Assembly (NCBI GenBank): GCA_954871525.1
Contig: OX940863.1
Location: forward strand, 21,960,001-22,024,000
Origin: Parietaria judaica
Taxonomy: Eukaryota > Streptophyta > Magnoliopsida > Rosales > Urticaceae
Length of the DNA: 64,000 nucleotides
Reading direction: 5' to 3'
In this document: positions 21,650-35,453 of the stretch, in pieces
Layout: the number at the start of each line of letters is the position of its first letter
Position numbering within the stretch: the stretch's first letter is position 1
The notes under the pieces: generated by a model
Told to the model about the DNA's origin: nothing
The model's input: the letters and a program-made list of their open reading frames with translations, nothing else
Databases searched by the model: none
Translations under genes and position numbers: made by a program

Positions 21650-23399
21650 ATGGCCTACGATGCATCAGCGAGCTCTGGTCCCGCTCCGCCAGCGGTGGGG
21701 AGACACGTGGTGGTGGTGGGCTCACAGTTCACGGCGCCATATCCGATGGACTTGACCGTCACGAAGAAGCTGATGACGCCCACCAAGGACTCGTTTGCCG
21801 TTTATAACGCTAACGGTGACGTGATGTTTAGAATTAAAGGCTCGGATTCAATCTTCAGCAATACCCGTCTTCTCGTCAATAACGGCGATCACCCCGTCGT
21901 TTGCCTCCGCCCAAAGGCGAGTATCTTTTCCTGATCCATGAATTTATTATCTCATTATTTATATGGGCAACCGGGTTCGATAAAAAAAAATAAAAAAAAA
22001 AAAGGCTTTTTTGCTCGAAAAAGGCTCGGTCCGATGATTTGTCTCGATTTTCTCTAAAAAAAAATTGTTTTCTCATACTCAAAGTTTGAAGATAACGACA
22101 CTAATTATTATAAATAACATTCCATTGGCATATTTTCGGGATCATTTCTTTTTTTTTTATTAGTAGATAAATGTAAATAAAGAACAAATGAACAATCTTT
22201 ATTTTTTGTAATTAATTCTTCTCTTTCTCTTCTAACTCATTCAGAAATGGTCAGCACATAGAAAATGGCAAATCTTCAAAAGAGATAGTAAGGACCCAAA
22301 AGACTTACTATTAACCGTCAAAAAATCGTCCCGCCGTCACTCAAAGAACGAAGTCGACGTGTTCTTGGCGGAGAACACCAAACAAAATGTGCCTGATTTT
22401 ATAATCAAAGGAAGTTGGAGTGAAAGTTCATGGACTATATATCTTGGAAATTTCGTTACCATCATTGCCCAAGTAAGATTGCTTAATAAGTCTTCACATA
22501 TATTTCAATGACCTCTTCATGAATTTATAAGTACATATAAACACTGACGGAACTAGCTCGACCGACAATTTCAAGAGAATACCTTTTACTATACTTTTGA
22601 TGAATTATATCTTTCATTACTTTTATATATTTTTTAACGAAGAGGATTTAGTTTGTCTTCTATTTATTTATTGTTACAAATGATGTAGTTTTTATATTTG
22701 GTTCGAGTCAAAAATTTTGTTTCTTTTTTCTTGTTTGATATTTAGAGGGCGTAGATGTCGCGGTTTAAACTCAAATGTTGTCTCCGTCGATATTATATTT
22801 AGGATTACGGGATAAAATGAGAGCGGTTACATGTTTCCAAATATGGAAACTTATAACCCAGAATTAGTTAGATTGCCAACTAATTCCTGCATTTAGAAGT
22901 TTTCATCAATCGAGTATTAAGCGACGAATAATTTTTGGGCTTTGTCAAAATGACTTAATTTTGGTCCCCAAAATGAAATCTATATTAATTTTGAAATTCA
23001 TTTTGAGACATCTTTTTTTTATTAAAAACGTGATCTTACTTGGCTTCCCTTTAAGCCCGACCCTTATAAAATTCGACTTTCCCTTATAAAAATCCGATTT
23101 CTTCTTCTTGTTTTCTCTCAAATCTCTCTAAGTCTTCTAATATATATAAATATATATAACCTAATTTTTTTTTTTAGTCAATTATATAACCTAATTTTGA
23201 CGGTGTGAATGTGATATTATATGGTTTTCAGACGTACAAGAAACAAGGCAATGGTGGCATATTTGAGTTGAATGATCAGACATTCTTAATTACAGTAAAC
23301 CCTAATGTTGACTACGTCTTTATACTTGCTCTTCTCATGACTCTCGACGAGATAAATGAAGAGAACAAAGGTGATGCCTTACTGCTTACCATGCTTTGA
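21650..23399 (+). CDS. LOR: LURP-one-related (LOR, DUF567) protein, copy 3, with a GC donor
   Basis: Three exons, 21650-21916, 22245-22472 and 23232-23399, giving 220 aa; both introns phase 0 as in copies 1 and 2. The reading frame opens further upstream, but MAYDASASS aligns with copy 2. Intron 1 starts GC (AAAG|GCGAGT) where the paralogues have GT; the only nearby GT, 4 nt on, would break the frame of exon 2. Substitutions fall in conserved places: SWFERS is SWSESS, FKTELDVFLAAN is HSKNEVDVFLAEN, and the C-terminus is longer (ENKGDALLLTML). Intron 2 is 0.76 kb. It is a diverged paralogue, probably still coding since all frames are open. Confidence 0.85.
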
Positions 23400-24878
23400 T
23401 AGTTGCTCTTGAGTCTTGTCTTGTGGTGGTTCAAGCTGAGATTATGTGGCTCATCCTTAATATACATGTTGATATCTTGAATATGATTATGTATATATAT
23501 GTTATGTTTATGTGTACGTATATGTGTGGAAATTGGAATATGGGGTGTGATCGTACCAGCATTGGTGTCTCGGATTCTATCAGAACTCTAAAGTTAAATT
23601 TGTTTTTTGCGAGAGTATTATTAAGATGAGAGTCTCTTGAGAAATTCTCGTTTTGCATTTCTAAAAAAAGTGAAGAAAAAAAAAAGTTGGATGTTGTTAT
23701 TTTTTAATCAATATAAACAGATTATCTAGCTCGAAAATTTATTTTAATCATTTATTTCAATAGCAATATAGATTGATATATGTGATAATAGTATACGTTA
23801 TTGTTGGATTTTTACTTTTTTAATTAGTTAGTGTTTCATTTTTAAGTTTTGATTCAACTTAATTTTTTTTGTATATGAAATGCATTAAGGCTTATGGAAT
23901 TTAGTCTATTAGACATTATACATATTTATTTGTATAGAGAGAAATGCAATAAGGCTTAAGTTCATCGATTTTCAACTTGGTAATGAACATTTTAAGAATA
24001 CAAAAGCATGTTCTTGGGCATATATGTTAGTCATTTGATGGTCACATGACATGACTCAAATCTAAAGATAAGATCTCTATAGATACATTGAAATCTAGAG
24101 GAAACCGTTCATTTGAACAATTCACAATCACAACCAAACAAAGGTGAAATTCTCATCACCACCACCTTATACATTAATCACTCAAATAAGTGACTCAAGG
24201 GCCAAGTCAATTCATACCAAAAGCCTATCATTACATGTATGAAATTAATGCCCTATCTTACTTGAACTACTATTTATTTTTGCTTTTATCTCCCATATAC
24301 AAACAAGTACATATGGACCTCAAATTTGCCTCTGCAATGTAATCATTATGGGTTGGCTAGTAGTTGCTCTAAAGTGCACTTTAAAAGTCTCTTTCTTTTT
24401 CATTTTTCTTTTATTAAAATGGGCCACTTTTACATTTATCATCATTAATGAACAAAATAGCCATATGGCATACTTATAATATCTTGTTACCATAAGCGCA
24501 TAAGTCAACTCTTTTTCTTGTTAGATATGATGCTAGGGGCCAAACTATTATATCATGGCATGTTTATTGAAGAGATTCAATGATATTATTTTGATGCCAA
24601 AGGGAAAAAGGAGCTTAAAGAATCTTAAAATGATTTTCTTTTACAATGCAACTTGAATCATACATGTATTAGAGGTAAATTTGCTTCGATTTATGGGCTT
24701 CACCGGCCTAAGGATCTAGGCCTAATTCCAAAATAGAGAAATCATGAGCTATTTGTCAAACGATAGACAACGAAGATATATATATATATATACATATATA
24801 TATACACACACACTTGGGATTCTTTGGACTTCTCTATGGTACCACTATAAGTCTTGTCACACATTATATTAGTGGGCA
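23400..24878. other. Intergenic after the LOR array, no gene
   Basis: Presumed 3' UTR of LOR copy 3, then A/T-rich sequence. (TA)n/(CA)n lies near 24777-24812. No coding signal is seen. Confidence 0.6.
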
Positions 24879-24887
24879 TAAATTCTT

Positions 24888-26034
24888 GGGTTAATTGCGG
24901 CAAAAAGACCCAAACTTTGGTCAAATGCTCTGCTGTGTATACAACCTCCGTAAATATCGGCAAAAGTACCCAAATTCGGCATTTGGGAGTTGACCGAGGA
25001 AATCTGTCCTTGTGGCTATTAGCCTTTGCCACGTGGCATGCCACATGGCACTTGGCCGCCATGTGGCATGCCACGTAATTATTACTTTTTAAATAATTTT
25101 TAGTAAAAAAAATATTTTTATTTTTTAAAAATTTTATTTTAATTTTTTTTCCAATAATAACAAATAATGAATATTTAAATTTAAATATTCATTATTGGTT
25201 GTAATTATTTATTTTTTAAAAAGTGGGTAAAACGAAATAAAAATCACCGTTCATGGTTCACTTGAACTCCGTTTTCGATCCGGTTCACGCGTCGAATAAA
25301 ATTGTTTAATATGTTTAATAATAATAACCAATTAACACATACATATTGTTTAAAAAGTCAAGACATAATTAAATACACATCACTTATTCAAAAAAAAATA
25401 GTAGTCATATTTATATTTAACGAAAAAAAAAATTATTTCTTTGCGTGATTTTTTTTTTTTTGCATTTTATAATAATAATTGTTTAATATTTTTTCTATAT
25501 ATATATTTTTTTAAATTTCATTATATAATCATATGATTATTATTGGTTATTATTATTAAACATATTAAGCGATTTCGTTCCACCTGTGAACCGGATCGGA
25601 GGCAGAGCTTGAGTGAACCGTGAACCGTGATTTTTTTCTTTATTTACTTCGTTGACCCACTTTTCTAAATGAATAATTATATTTAATAATAATAATAACA
25701 TATAATTAATATTTAATAATAACAATAATAACATATAATGAATATTTAAATTTAAATATTCATTATTGGTTACTATAGAAAAATAATTTAATTTTAAAAA
25801 AAATTAAAAAGTTTTTAAAAAAAATGATATTTTTTAAATTATTTAAAAATAATAATTACGTGGCATGCCAAGTGCCATGTGGCATGACATGTGGCAAAGG
25901 CTAATAGCCACATGGACTTATTTCCTCGGTCAACTCCCAAACACTGAGTTTGGGTATTATTGCCATTATTTATGGAAGTTGGGTACACGGGAGAGAATTT
26001 GACCAAAGGTTGGGTCTTTTTCCGCAATTAACCC
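24888..26034. mobile_element. Fold-back Mutator-like element, 1147 bp
   Basis: The ends are GGGTTAATTGCGGC and its inverse, with an exact 9-bp duplication TAAATTCTT at 24879-24887 and 26035-26043. The arms contain GGCATTTGGGAGTTGACC and a TGGCATGCCACGTGGC-type block. Inner arms stay inverted (GAACCGGATCG / CGATCCGGTTC and TTTAAATTTAAATATTCATT), so the element is palindromic almost to its centre. No coding capacity. Confidence 0.92.
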
Positions 26035-26190
26035 TAAATTCTTAGTAATTTATTTCTTTTTTATTGGTGGATGGGTGTGTATATATTCTTAGTCTTGCAT
26101 AGGATTCTACCAAAATGATTGTTAAAAAGCCTAGCCTAATATTAAAAATTGAATAAAAAAAAAAGTAATATGCAAATAGAGCACTAATAA

Positions 26191-29100
26191 TCTATATATA
26201 TATAAAAGGAGGAACTCACAAGTGATGTGCCACAATAACATTTAAGCATTCACAATTTCTTTTTTCTAAGAGGTTCAAGATAGTGTAATGAAGTAGAATC
26301 AAAGGATTCACATTTTCTATTTTATGAGAATTTTGAATTTTTTTACATATATAATTATTGTTCATTGATGACATAATTAAATAAAAGTAACGTGAACATA
26401 TTAGAAACATCACATATACAGAATTTGAAGGAGCACTATATTGATGGTATTTATTAATGGAACGTATATAATTAAGTATTGTGTTGATCAATATAAAAAG
26501 TCACTATATATATGTATACACAATCTCATAGATTGCAGTGCACACCAAAAATGAATTTTCTTTACCGTGTATTTATATATATATATATATATAATATTAT
26601 AGGACATATTATCGGCGTTTCCTTTTCTCGATCGTTTGCAACTTACCGATCTACATTTGATGAGATTGTGATATCTTTTGTTGTATTATATATTTTTTTT
26701 ACAGGGGCTATGATACGACAATCTTTCTTTGGTAGCAGCTTTTCGATTTTTAATTGGTGAGTTTTTGTTATCTTTTATTTTTCTATATTATTATTTTTCT
26801 TTTCTATTTTTTATTTTTTTAATTAGTGACTTCATAGTGAGCGATTTTGTTTTCCGGTGGCTCCGATCTACAATTGGTGAGAGTTCTATATCCTTTACCT
26901 TATGAATTATTTATTTTCTCATTTCTTTATATGTTGTACTCTTTGTGAATATGGTTCTCTAATTATTATTATTTTCTATCAATCTGTTTTGTTTTTCGGG
27001 CTTCAACAACTTTTGTTGTATGTTGATTTTCTTTTATTTCAGATTTGGTTCAGGTAACAATTAACAAATTTATAATTGAAAAGGGATGTAAGAAAGAATT
27101 ATCTACTGAAACACATGAAACTCTAAACCTTAAAAAAATATAAAAACTTTCCAATAGATGGATTATTCAATTGCTCTAAAGGTTTTATTTTTCCATTAAA
27201 AAAAAGGTTTTCTTTTTAGGAATAATTGTTGGTCTCTATCATGTCATTTTTATTCTTCTTTCAATTTTGGTTTGAATTTGAAGGCAATGCAAAATTTTGT
27301 AAAGCTGCATTACATGAAAAGAATTGACTGAGGAATATGACTCATTCTCTATTTTTTTACTTAAAAATTAGTGACTCAATTGTATATTTAGTTATATATA
27401 CACACACGTTAAATGATCGTGAATAACTAATATATCAATTAATATATCTCTCATAAGTTTTAAAACTTTGTAAATAAAAATTAATCAATCTATTCAGTTA
27501 ATGTCCCTTTTTATAACTTTTTTATTTATTTAATCCATTCAGTAAGTTTTTTATTATGCCGGTATGCAGTTATCAAATTAAACTGTTAGTATATGAAGAG
27601 ACTAACAATAATGACCAAGGCATAACAATAAAAGAGTTATTTATTTGTATTTATCTAATTGACGAGGAGTTTAAACAAATTTTGAAAGATATCAAGAGAC
27701 TTTAAACTGAGAAAGACCATTATAGTCGGATAAACTGGCCCTTAATATCTTATTCAATCTTAAATAATATTGTGGTATTTTCGTTGGTTGGGCTTCACTA
27801 CAGTACAATAATGGAGAAAATTGAGCGATAAAAAGTTGTTATTGAATTCTTATATGCATACAGATAGTAACGAGATATCCTGTGAAAAACACGATCGCCA
27901 TTCAAATAGAGGATTAATTTATGTGTTTATCCACGATTCATACATTAATCAATGATAAGTGTATGAATAAATACAAATATATTTATGTATTACTTTCTAT
28001 ATTTTGTTGGTAAGGTTAATTACGTTTGGTTGTGTTGGGGTTTTGATGGGTTATGCTAGGGTTTTGGAGCACGTTATTCTAGGCCTTTAGTAAAACGGAC
28101 ATGGAGTTTGACGTTTATAACTCAGTGAACTCAAAACATCTGGCTACTCACGTTTTATACCCTCCGGGTTTTCAACCATGTTTTATATATATTTTTATGG
28201 AACTTATAACACAGTTAAAAATAAACTTGACGTATAGTTTTAAAGAAAAAAGTACGTTATGCATGAAATATGAGCTTTACATATTTATAAAACATTTACT
28301 AATAATAATATTTATATTTTTATAAGTTTTATGTAAGTAATTTTTTTTATTAAAGAAACTTTTTTAAAAAAGATGAGATTTTTTATTTATTATTCTTCAA
28401 CTACTTAAATATTGTAGTATTATTAGCGTATAGACCGCCTTGCTTTAAGATTTTTCATATTGTATTTAAACAATATAGACACAATACAAAATTGCTTTGA
28501 ATATATTCAATATTTACTTCTTAATTTATAATTGATTTTGAATCTTATTTATATATGGACAGTTTTTTGAATGACATGGCACAATACAATTTAAGCTATC
28601 CTCAAGATTCTCTATTTGATTTTCTTTCATATTTTTATTTATTTATATACAATAAAAACAACTAATTTATCTCTTTATTATCGTTTCTCTTCATGTATGT
28701 GTTGCGTTAGTGTTGTTGTTGTTTACAACAACAATAAAGTGGTGTTGTTAGTAACATCTTGGAAAGCAAAAGTCATGTTGATGCAATAATTATTACGGTA
28801 ATTACTATTAATATTATTGGTAATAATTAATAAATAAATAAATGTAATTACATTGTATGTTATGGAATATCAAGTGTACTCTATGGAATTGTATGTAATT
28901 ATTTAGATTTCTCTTTCGGGCATTATACACATGTCGTCCACTGTCCATGAAGATATCATTACTTAAGCTTTTTCAACACATATGAGAAAACAGATTCAAA
29001 GAGACATTTAAATACCATACCATTTAAATTCCAACGTGTCATTAGATTACTTTCATGCTAACACTCATTTTTTAGAACATCAAAGTGTATGTTCATCCCA

Positions 29101-30360
29101 GTATCTCTCTATTCTATGGTATGTTATATTTTTTTTGGAGCTCTATTTTGGAGGGCTTTGTTTGGGGGTTTACATTAACGGCTCTGTTGATGCATTCAAC
29201 AACTCAATTGTGTGATTTGTGGTTCGCACGATCGATAATATATATGCCTCTGAAATCTCCACGATAAAGGTTGTGTAATCACCTTCTTCATAAACCTCCA
29301 TAATAAATGTTTTTTTACATATAATTTTAATGTATCTTTTAATATTTTTGTGGGAAATTAATCCATGCAATTCATTGAGAAAAATTGTATAAAAGAACAT
29401 ATCGATATATAGTTGATGAAAACACTTCATGAGTTCTGATAAATGAAGAAGAATTTTTTTTAAGATTTTACATTTGATTTTAAGCCACTGGGTAATATAT
29501 TGTCAAATATATTATTCTGCTTTATTATTAATTTATCTAATGTATTATAATGGTCTTTAGCTCAATGTTTAGTACATTTAAATTCATTCAAAGTGGTTAA
29601 TCATTGCAAGCAACTACTAAGCATATAATATTAGGTAACTTATTGCGTCATTCACTTCCGGTCATATTTCTTTGTTGGAATTGACAATTATCTTGGATGA
29701 AACAATTCTATGTCATTTTGCAAAAGGTATTGATTTTTTATCCAAAAAAAATTAAGTATTCAGAATAGTTGTTATTTTGCAATTCTATGTCATAAAACAA
29801 TTCTGTGTCATTTTGCAAAAGGTGATTTTTTAAATTTATTTATATTTTGAAAATTTTGACCAAAATAGTTGATGAATAAATTTAACAAATTTACTTTTTT
29901 GTTACATTTTTGTTCACTTAATAGCTAACATGTTAAAAAATAGCGCGCGATTCATGAGGTTTCGCTATGTATATTATTAATTGATTGCCGACTGCGTTGT
30001 CGTCATCATTAACGTGGTTAATTTTTCAAAATAAACATGTTATAATTTCAATTTCATCGATTGTAAGTTGATTAAATAATTTTTAATAATTTATTAAGAA
30101 AAACACAATGATAATTTCATATATTATTGTTTTCTTGCTTATAAATTATTTCTTAAATCAAGAGGGATTCCTCTATCTTTCATCCCTATTTATTATTATT
30201 GATTATTTTATTTTTTTCAAATATAATATATTAAATATGTATAGATATATACATCCTCATTTTTTAACATAAAAACGACCATAAAATTACCAAAAAGTTT
30301 CATCCAAATATATAAAAAATATTCTTTCGCCACCGCGCGAAGCGCGGTGGCGTCCACTAG
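26191..30360 (+). mobile_element. Non-autonomous Helitron, 4.2 kb
   Basis: The 5' end is TCTATATATATATAAAAGGA preceded by A. The 3' end is a GC-rich hairpin (ACCGCGCGAAGCGCGGT near 30332-30348) followed by GTCCACTAG and T, matching the Helitron rules of TC start, hairpin, CTAG end, and insertion between A and T. No Rep/helicase reading frame is present, so it was mobilised in trans. No captured exon could be identified. It shares its first 20 bases and GTCCACTAG end with 38596-41184. Confidence 0.88.
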
Positions 30361-31263
30361 TTATAATTTATAAGCTAACCATACATTTTTATGGGGAATG
30401 GAATGAAAGCCATACATTAAGTAGGAGTGTAGGACCACTCAAGGGACCAATCATTTGTGGCCAAAAACTTCATTCCGCGGCCGTGAGGATTAAAAAACTA
30501 TAGAAAAATAGATTTAAAAAAAAACACTAAGTATCTATATCGATATTTTACAAATTTCAATATTACTATTGCGAGTAGATGATTTTTTTTTTCGAGAATA
30601 TTAATTTGCTTGGTGTTTATATAGACTTTAATGATGACTCTTAACAAGGGAGCTCTAATCAAATACTAGAAAGAAGAGGGAAATAATATTACAAGTTAGT
30701 TGCTTTTTACTTTTATGTTTCTCAATGGAGAGTGAGTGTTTTCATTGTAAATTTGTAATATATGGTCGATGAATGCAAAGAGGATCATATAGTATTTATT
30801 CGCTTTTAATGACTTAATTAGTAAATGTCCAAGAGGATCATAACATAAGCCACTTGGGAATCGCATGAGGCTATGTGTATAGTTTTACCATTCAATAATA
30901 TTCTTTTTATGGATAAACGAGAGAAATGTCTAGTCAAGGTTTAAAAAAAATGCTCATTTTTAATTATGATAATTATAATTATCAATAAATTAATATATGG
31001 ACTAATATGTCCTTCCAATTAAGCTACGTTTAATTTTAATTTGTTTTTTAATTAAAATAAAAAAACAAATATTTTCCTTAAATGTAGCAAAATAAATAAT
31101 TTAAAATTTATCATTTCTATTTTAACGATTAAACAAATATTTTGAAATATTAATTGATTTTGAAATATTGTTATCCCTATTAACAAGGATTATAACAATT
31201 TGTAATTTGAAAATCAAAAAACCCAAAATCAATTGTATAATTTCAGCCTAATTTTCGTGTAAT
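30361..31263. other. Intergenic, nothing recognised
   Basis: A/T-rich sequence with no coding or element signal. Confidence 0.6.
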
Positions 31264-31690
31264 AAACTGTAAATATAGTTACAAAATTACAATAGAGTTG
31301 TAGCTATGAAACTGTAAATATAGTTACGAAATTTAAATAAAGTTGTAGTTATAAAACTATAAATATATTTACGACAATTCATTAACCTGAACCTCAGGAC
31401 ATTGTGTTTGTTCACTAGCGTCCGTAGGATTTTCAACCACAGGAGTATGTGTAGTAAATTGTAAATAGAGTTACAAAATTTCAATAAAGTTGTAGTTATT
31501 AAACTGTAAATAAATTTACGACAATTCAATAACCTATTGAACTTCGGGACATTGTGCTTGTTTACGAGCGTCCGTAGGATTTTCAACCACAGTAGTACGT
31601 GCAGTAAACTGTAAATATAATTACAAAATTTTCAATAAAGTTGTAGTTATAAATTGTAAATATATTTACGAAATTTAAAAACTGTAAATA
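31264..31690. repeat. Tandem repeat, ~160-190 bp unit, about 2.3 copies
   Basis: The unit runs from CTGTAAATATAGTTACAAAA through GCGTCCGTAGGATTTTCAACC to a (G/A)TAGTA(C/T)GTG(C/T)AGTAAA boundary. Copies begin near 31268, 31455 and 31607, the last partial. It produces a repetitive Asn/Ile/Tyr-rich minus-strand frame that I regard as non-coding. Confidence 0.8.
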
Positions 31691-32060
31691 TATTTACAAA
31701 CAAACGACGGCGATCGAGAAACGGTGAATAAACGACGGCAAACATCCGCGAGCGAATGAGCGACAAATGACGGCAACCGAGAAACGGCGAACCTCCGCGA
31801 GCAAACGAGCTAACCTCCGCGAGCGAACGAGCGAGAGAATCGAAGAGGAGAAGCAATCGGCGTGAGAGGACTCGAGGAGTGAGGGATTAAATGACGGTCT
31901 TACCCGGGCGACTACGTTCGCCGGAGCAAGTTTCGAATTGTCCTGAGTGAGAAAGAGAGAGTGAGAGAAAGAGAGAGATCGTGGAAGGGAGAGTGAGAGG
32001 AGAGAGGATGGAGGATGGAGGAGAGAGGAGAGAGGAGAGGAGAGAGAGAGAGAAATTATT
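31691..32060. repeat. GC-richer CGACGGC/CCGCGAGCGAA repeats followed by a GA-rich tract
   Basis: 31695-31860 has several loose copies of AACGACGGCRA and CTCCGCGAGCRAACGAGC. 31945-32055 is almost pure purine (GAGAGG-type). It looks like one end of a transposon with subterminal motifs; related CGTCGTTCG(C/T)CGAGTG strings recur near 33750-33810, but no boundary was defined. Confidence 0.45.
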
Positions 32061-33293
32061 TAGGATCTTAATTTATTTTGAGATTTGAATTAAATTCATA
32101 AGATTAGTCAACAAATTAATATTGAAGGAAATAAATTTTAAAATTTTATATTTAAAATTAATCATTATCAGAGTTAATTTGGTCCAAAAAATTTCATTAA
32201 TGGACATAAATGAGTTTTTTGAAACTATGAGCAAATCTCTTAAACCTTTAGTGCTTTTTGGATATTTAGTGGGATTACTATTCTTTTATTTATCTTCTGC
32301 TTAGCTTAGTCATGGACCCATTAATGAATATATATACATATATGTATTAGAATTGATATAAGTCATAATGCGATTGCATTATGATAGACTTTTGCAATCC
32401 TATCCTAGCGAGCATATTATTAATAATGATTTCTAACTTTGACTGTAATATTAAAATATCAGCAAGGGTCGGGTCATTTTGGAAGGTGCATATTAAACGT
32501 ATACAAATAAAATAAAATAAAAAACTAAAAACATGAAGAAAAAATAAAGAGAGAGAAAATAAACGTGTTTGATTTTCATTCCAAATTATTATTATTTTGA
32601 GAAATGACTTGTAATAGTCAAATTGAAACGTTTGATTAGTAAAATAGTTAAATTTTCTTTTTTATTTGCAAAAACAGTCAATTGGATGAGTTGACTTTTT
32701 AATTTCAGATTGTATGCTTATAATACCATTTTTAAGTATCTTATTTTGCAATATATTTTTTCGTTATTAATAAAAAAGGAAAAAAAATTCTTTACTCGTG
32801 GTTGAATTTCTACGCGAGTTTTGATTTTCAAAAATTAAATTTTTTAAAATTTAAAATGGAAACAATAAATGTGGCTAATCACGTAATCAATTTGATAACT
32901 AATTACCTATTAATGTGGATATTATTCAAATTCATTTTTTAATTATTAATTAATTAGAATATCAAACAATATCATTCAAATTTGTTTTTTAATTATTTAT
33001 TTTTGATGTTAACATTGTATTAACAGCATATTAACGTCGGAGATACAAGTTAATTCTGATGTTAACATTGTATTAACGTCTTAACATTGTATTAACGTCG
33101 GAGATACCAGTTTATATTTCAACTAAGTTTTGGAAAAAACAATCATAATAACCTAAAAAACTTATATAGTCGTTTCGGAAAAAACAACATAACAACAATA
33201 ACATAAATCGTTCGTAAATTAGCATCGTCAAAGTAAATAACTTTATGTCATACTAAATAACTTAAAACAAATATAAATGTAGTAAAACGTTAA
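32061..33293. other. Intergenic, no gene; short duplicated segment
   Basis: GATGTTAACATTGTATTAAC with AACGTCGGAGATAC(A/C)AG occurs twice between about 33006 and 33112. The rest is A/T-rich. Confidence 0.5.
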
Positions 33294-33600
33294 TCAAATT
33301 CCGAGGTCGAACGAATGATGGCTTGATACCACATCTTTGTTGTTATTATCATCCTTTATGGCTTTCTTCTTCTGCGTGTAAGGTGGCCTCATTGATGGTC
33401 CATGTTTGATCTTTTGCTTTTCCCGAATATGGACTCCTTCAACTTGGATCGGTGCTTTATCCTTCAACTTCCGTGTATAAACCATGGAATTCGGATTTTT
33501 CTTTGTCACCACTTCGCTTGGTTGCACTTCTGCCCCCGGTTCAGCCGCCAGTTCTACAGTCGTTTGCTTCTCTACCTTCAATGGCTTCACCAGCGTCGTC
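33294..33600 (-). pseudogene. Possible transposon protein fragment, Lys-rich C-terminus
   Basis: A minus-strand open block reads TTLVKPLKVEKQTT, EVVTKKNPNSMVYTRKLKDK and HGPSMRPPYTQKKKA before a stop. The charged, Lys-rich tail with RPPYT loosely recalls proteins of plant Ulp1-carrying Mutator-like elements, but I cannot place it with confidence. Codon composition is less A/T-biased than the flanks. The block between CGTCG-rich tracts at 31.7 and 33.8 kb may be the inside of one decayed element. Confidence 0.3.
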
Positions 33601-35453
33601 GAATCCTTACTCCGGTCGAGTTAATCCAGCGCCGTCGTCGCGTGATCTTCAGAAGAGTGGAGAGTGAGTTTCGTCAGAGGTGAGAGAGTTTGGGAAGTCA
33701 ATGCCCCGACAGATGCGCTCGTCGACGGCCACCAAAGTCGCCGTTAGTCGCCGGCCACCAAAATTGTCGTTCGTCGAGTGCTACAAAAATCGTCGTTCGC
33801 CGAGTGAGCTTCGTCGGCTAAGCTTAGGGGGGAGAGAGGAGGGTTTTAGTCGAGTGATTTTTGGGAGGAGAGAGAATAAGGCAGTCAAAATTAAATTATT
33901 TGAAAATCCTTATTTTAAGCAATTAATTAATACTTATTATCAGCTCTAAAATTTAATTTAAAATTAAAATTTATAATTAAAACGTATTTTTTGTTTTTTT
34001 TTAATTAAATAATTAATTAATGTTATTATAAGGGTAATAAAATTAAATTTTATAATTAAAACGTATTTTTTGTTTTATTAATGTATTATAAGGGTAATAA
34101 GGTATTTTGTGGATTATTAACGTGGTTGATTAGCTATTTAGCAATATTAATTAAAGGTTTGCTATTTTGCAAAATAGTTTCTCCTATTTGGCTATATAGC
34201 TATAAAGCCCTATTATTTTTTACATAAAATTACATAATTAAAATGAATTAAATTAATACTACTCACAACACAATTAGTGACCATTAATCTTAAATCAAAA
34301 TTCCTAATGGAAATTAGAGATTCCGATATATATTTTCTTTTTAAAAAAATTCGAAACCGGAACCGTGGCTCCAGCTCTATCACATTTAAAAGATTACTGA
34401 CAATTAATACACCTTCGAATTTTGGAGATAACAAGATTAGTCAACAAGTAACATCAATTACAATTAGTTATGTTTCACTAATTAATCACTATTATACCTG
34501 TATGCCATAATATTATAAATTATCTAAACGTTCAAACTTCAAACTAATTAAAAACATGTTATTAATTCCAGGTACTAAGAGATGTCTCTTTTACCTTATT
34601 TCCCCTAAATTTAATAATAATAAAAACCAAGTATTATATATTATCATTGTAATTATGCAATTCCCTATGCTCATTTAGTCAACATTATCATTTATCATAC
34701 ACTAATTTTTTTATTTTCTTTTTCAAATTTAGAGCTTTCATGTTTTTTTGTTTTGTTTTTCTTTTTTCTTTTTGTATCTATGCATTTGGAATTCAAAAAC
34801 AACATAGTCCAATTTGATTTTTTTTTATAGGTATTAAACATTCTTTATTGATTAGTTCATCGCAGGTTGAGAAGATTAACATTTGATAAAGTGTAACGTC
34901 ACAATAATTAGGCAATTATAGCTTTTCTCTTTGAAGTTTGAAGTTTCCCACTATTTAATTTGATAAAAATATATATATATATATATATATATTATAAAAC
35001 CCGCAATTAATCAATTTTGTTCTGTAATCTGTATACATATTTAAATGTAGCTTAAAGAATTGGGACCAGGATTATTATTAATATTAATTAGTATTTAATG
35101 GGAATCTTTTCCGACTTTACCAAAATCATTGTTTTTTTTTTTCTATAAAAAAGTTGAAAACTTTATTCTTTCCTTTCTCCTTTTCTATGAAAGTCTTTTA
35201 TTTTTTTTTAATTATTAAAGACAATATTAAGGATAACTGACTCATATATGATAAAGACACGTAATAATATACTCTCCTTTTTTTTTTCTTGCCTATTTCA
35301 CACCTTATGATTCCAATCTCTCGCAAAAATTACCCTAAAAAATGTAATTACTAAATCAGAAGCCCGTTTAGACTTTAAAGAATAAAAAATAAAAATGCAT
35401 CATAATTAAAAATTACAAAAGCTGCGCTAAAGTTCCAAATTAAAATTAGGGTA
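33601..35453. other. Intergenic, no gene
   Basis: 33690-33870 is GC-richer with repeated CGTCGTTCG-type strings. Two copies of AAAACGTATTTTTTGTTTT with TATTATAAGGGTAATAA lie near 33980-34100. The rest is A/T-rich, with (TA)n near 34969-34993. Confidence 0.5.

Noticed and set aside
31287..31856. Minus-strand frames of 99 and 69 codons
   Set aside because: They follow the tandem repeat unit and the CGACGGC-rich repeats and have no recognisable domain.
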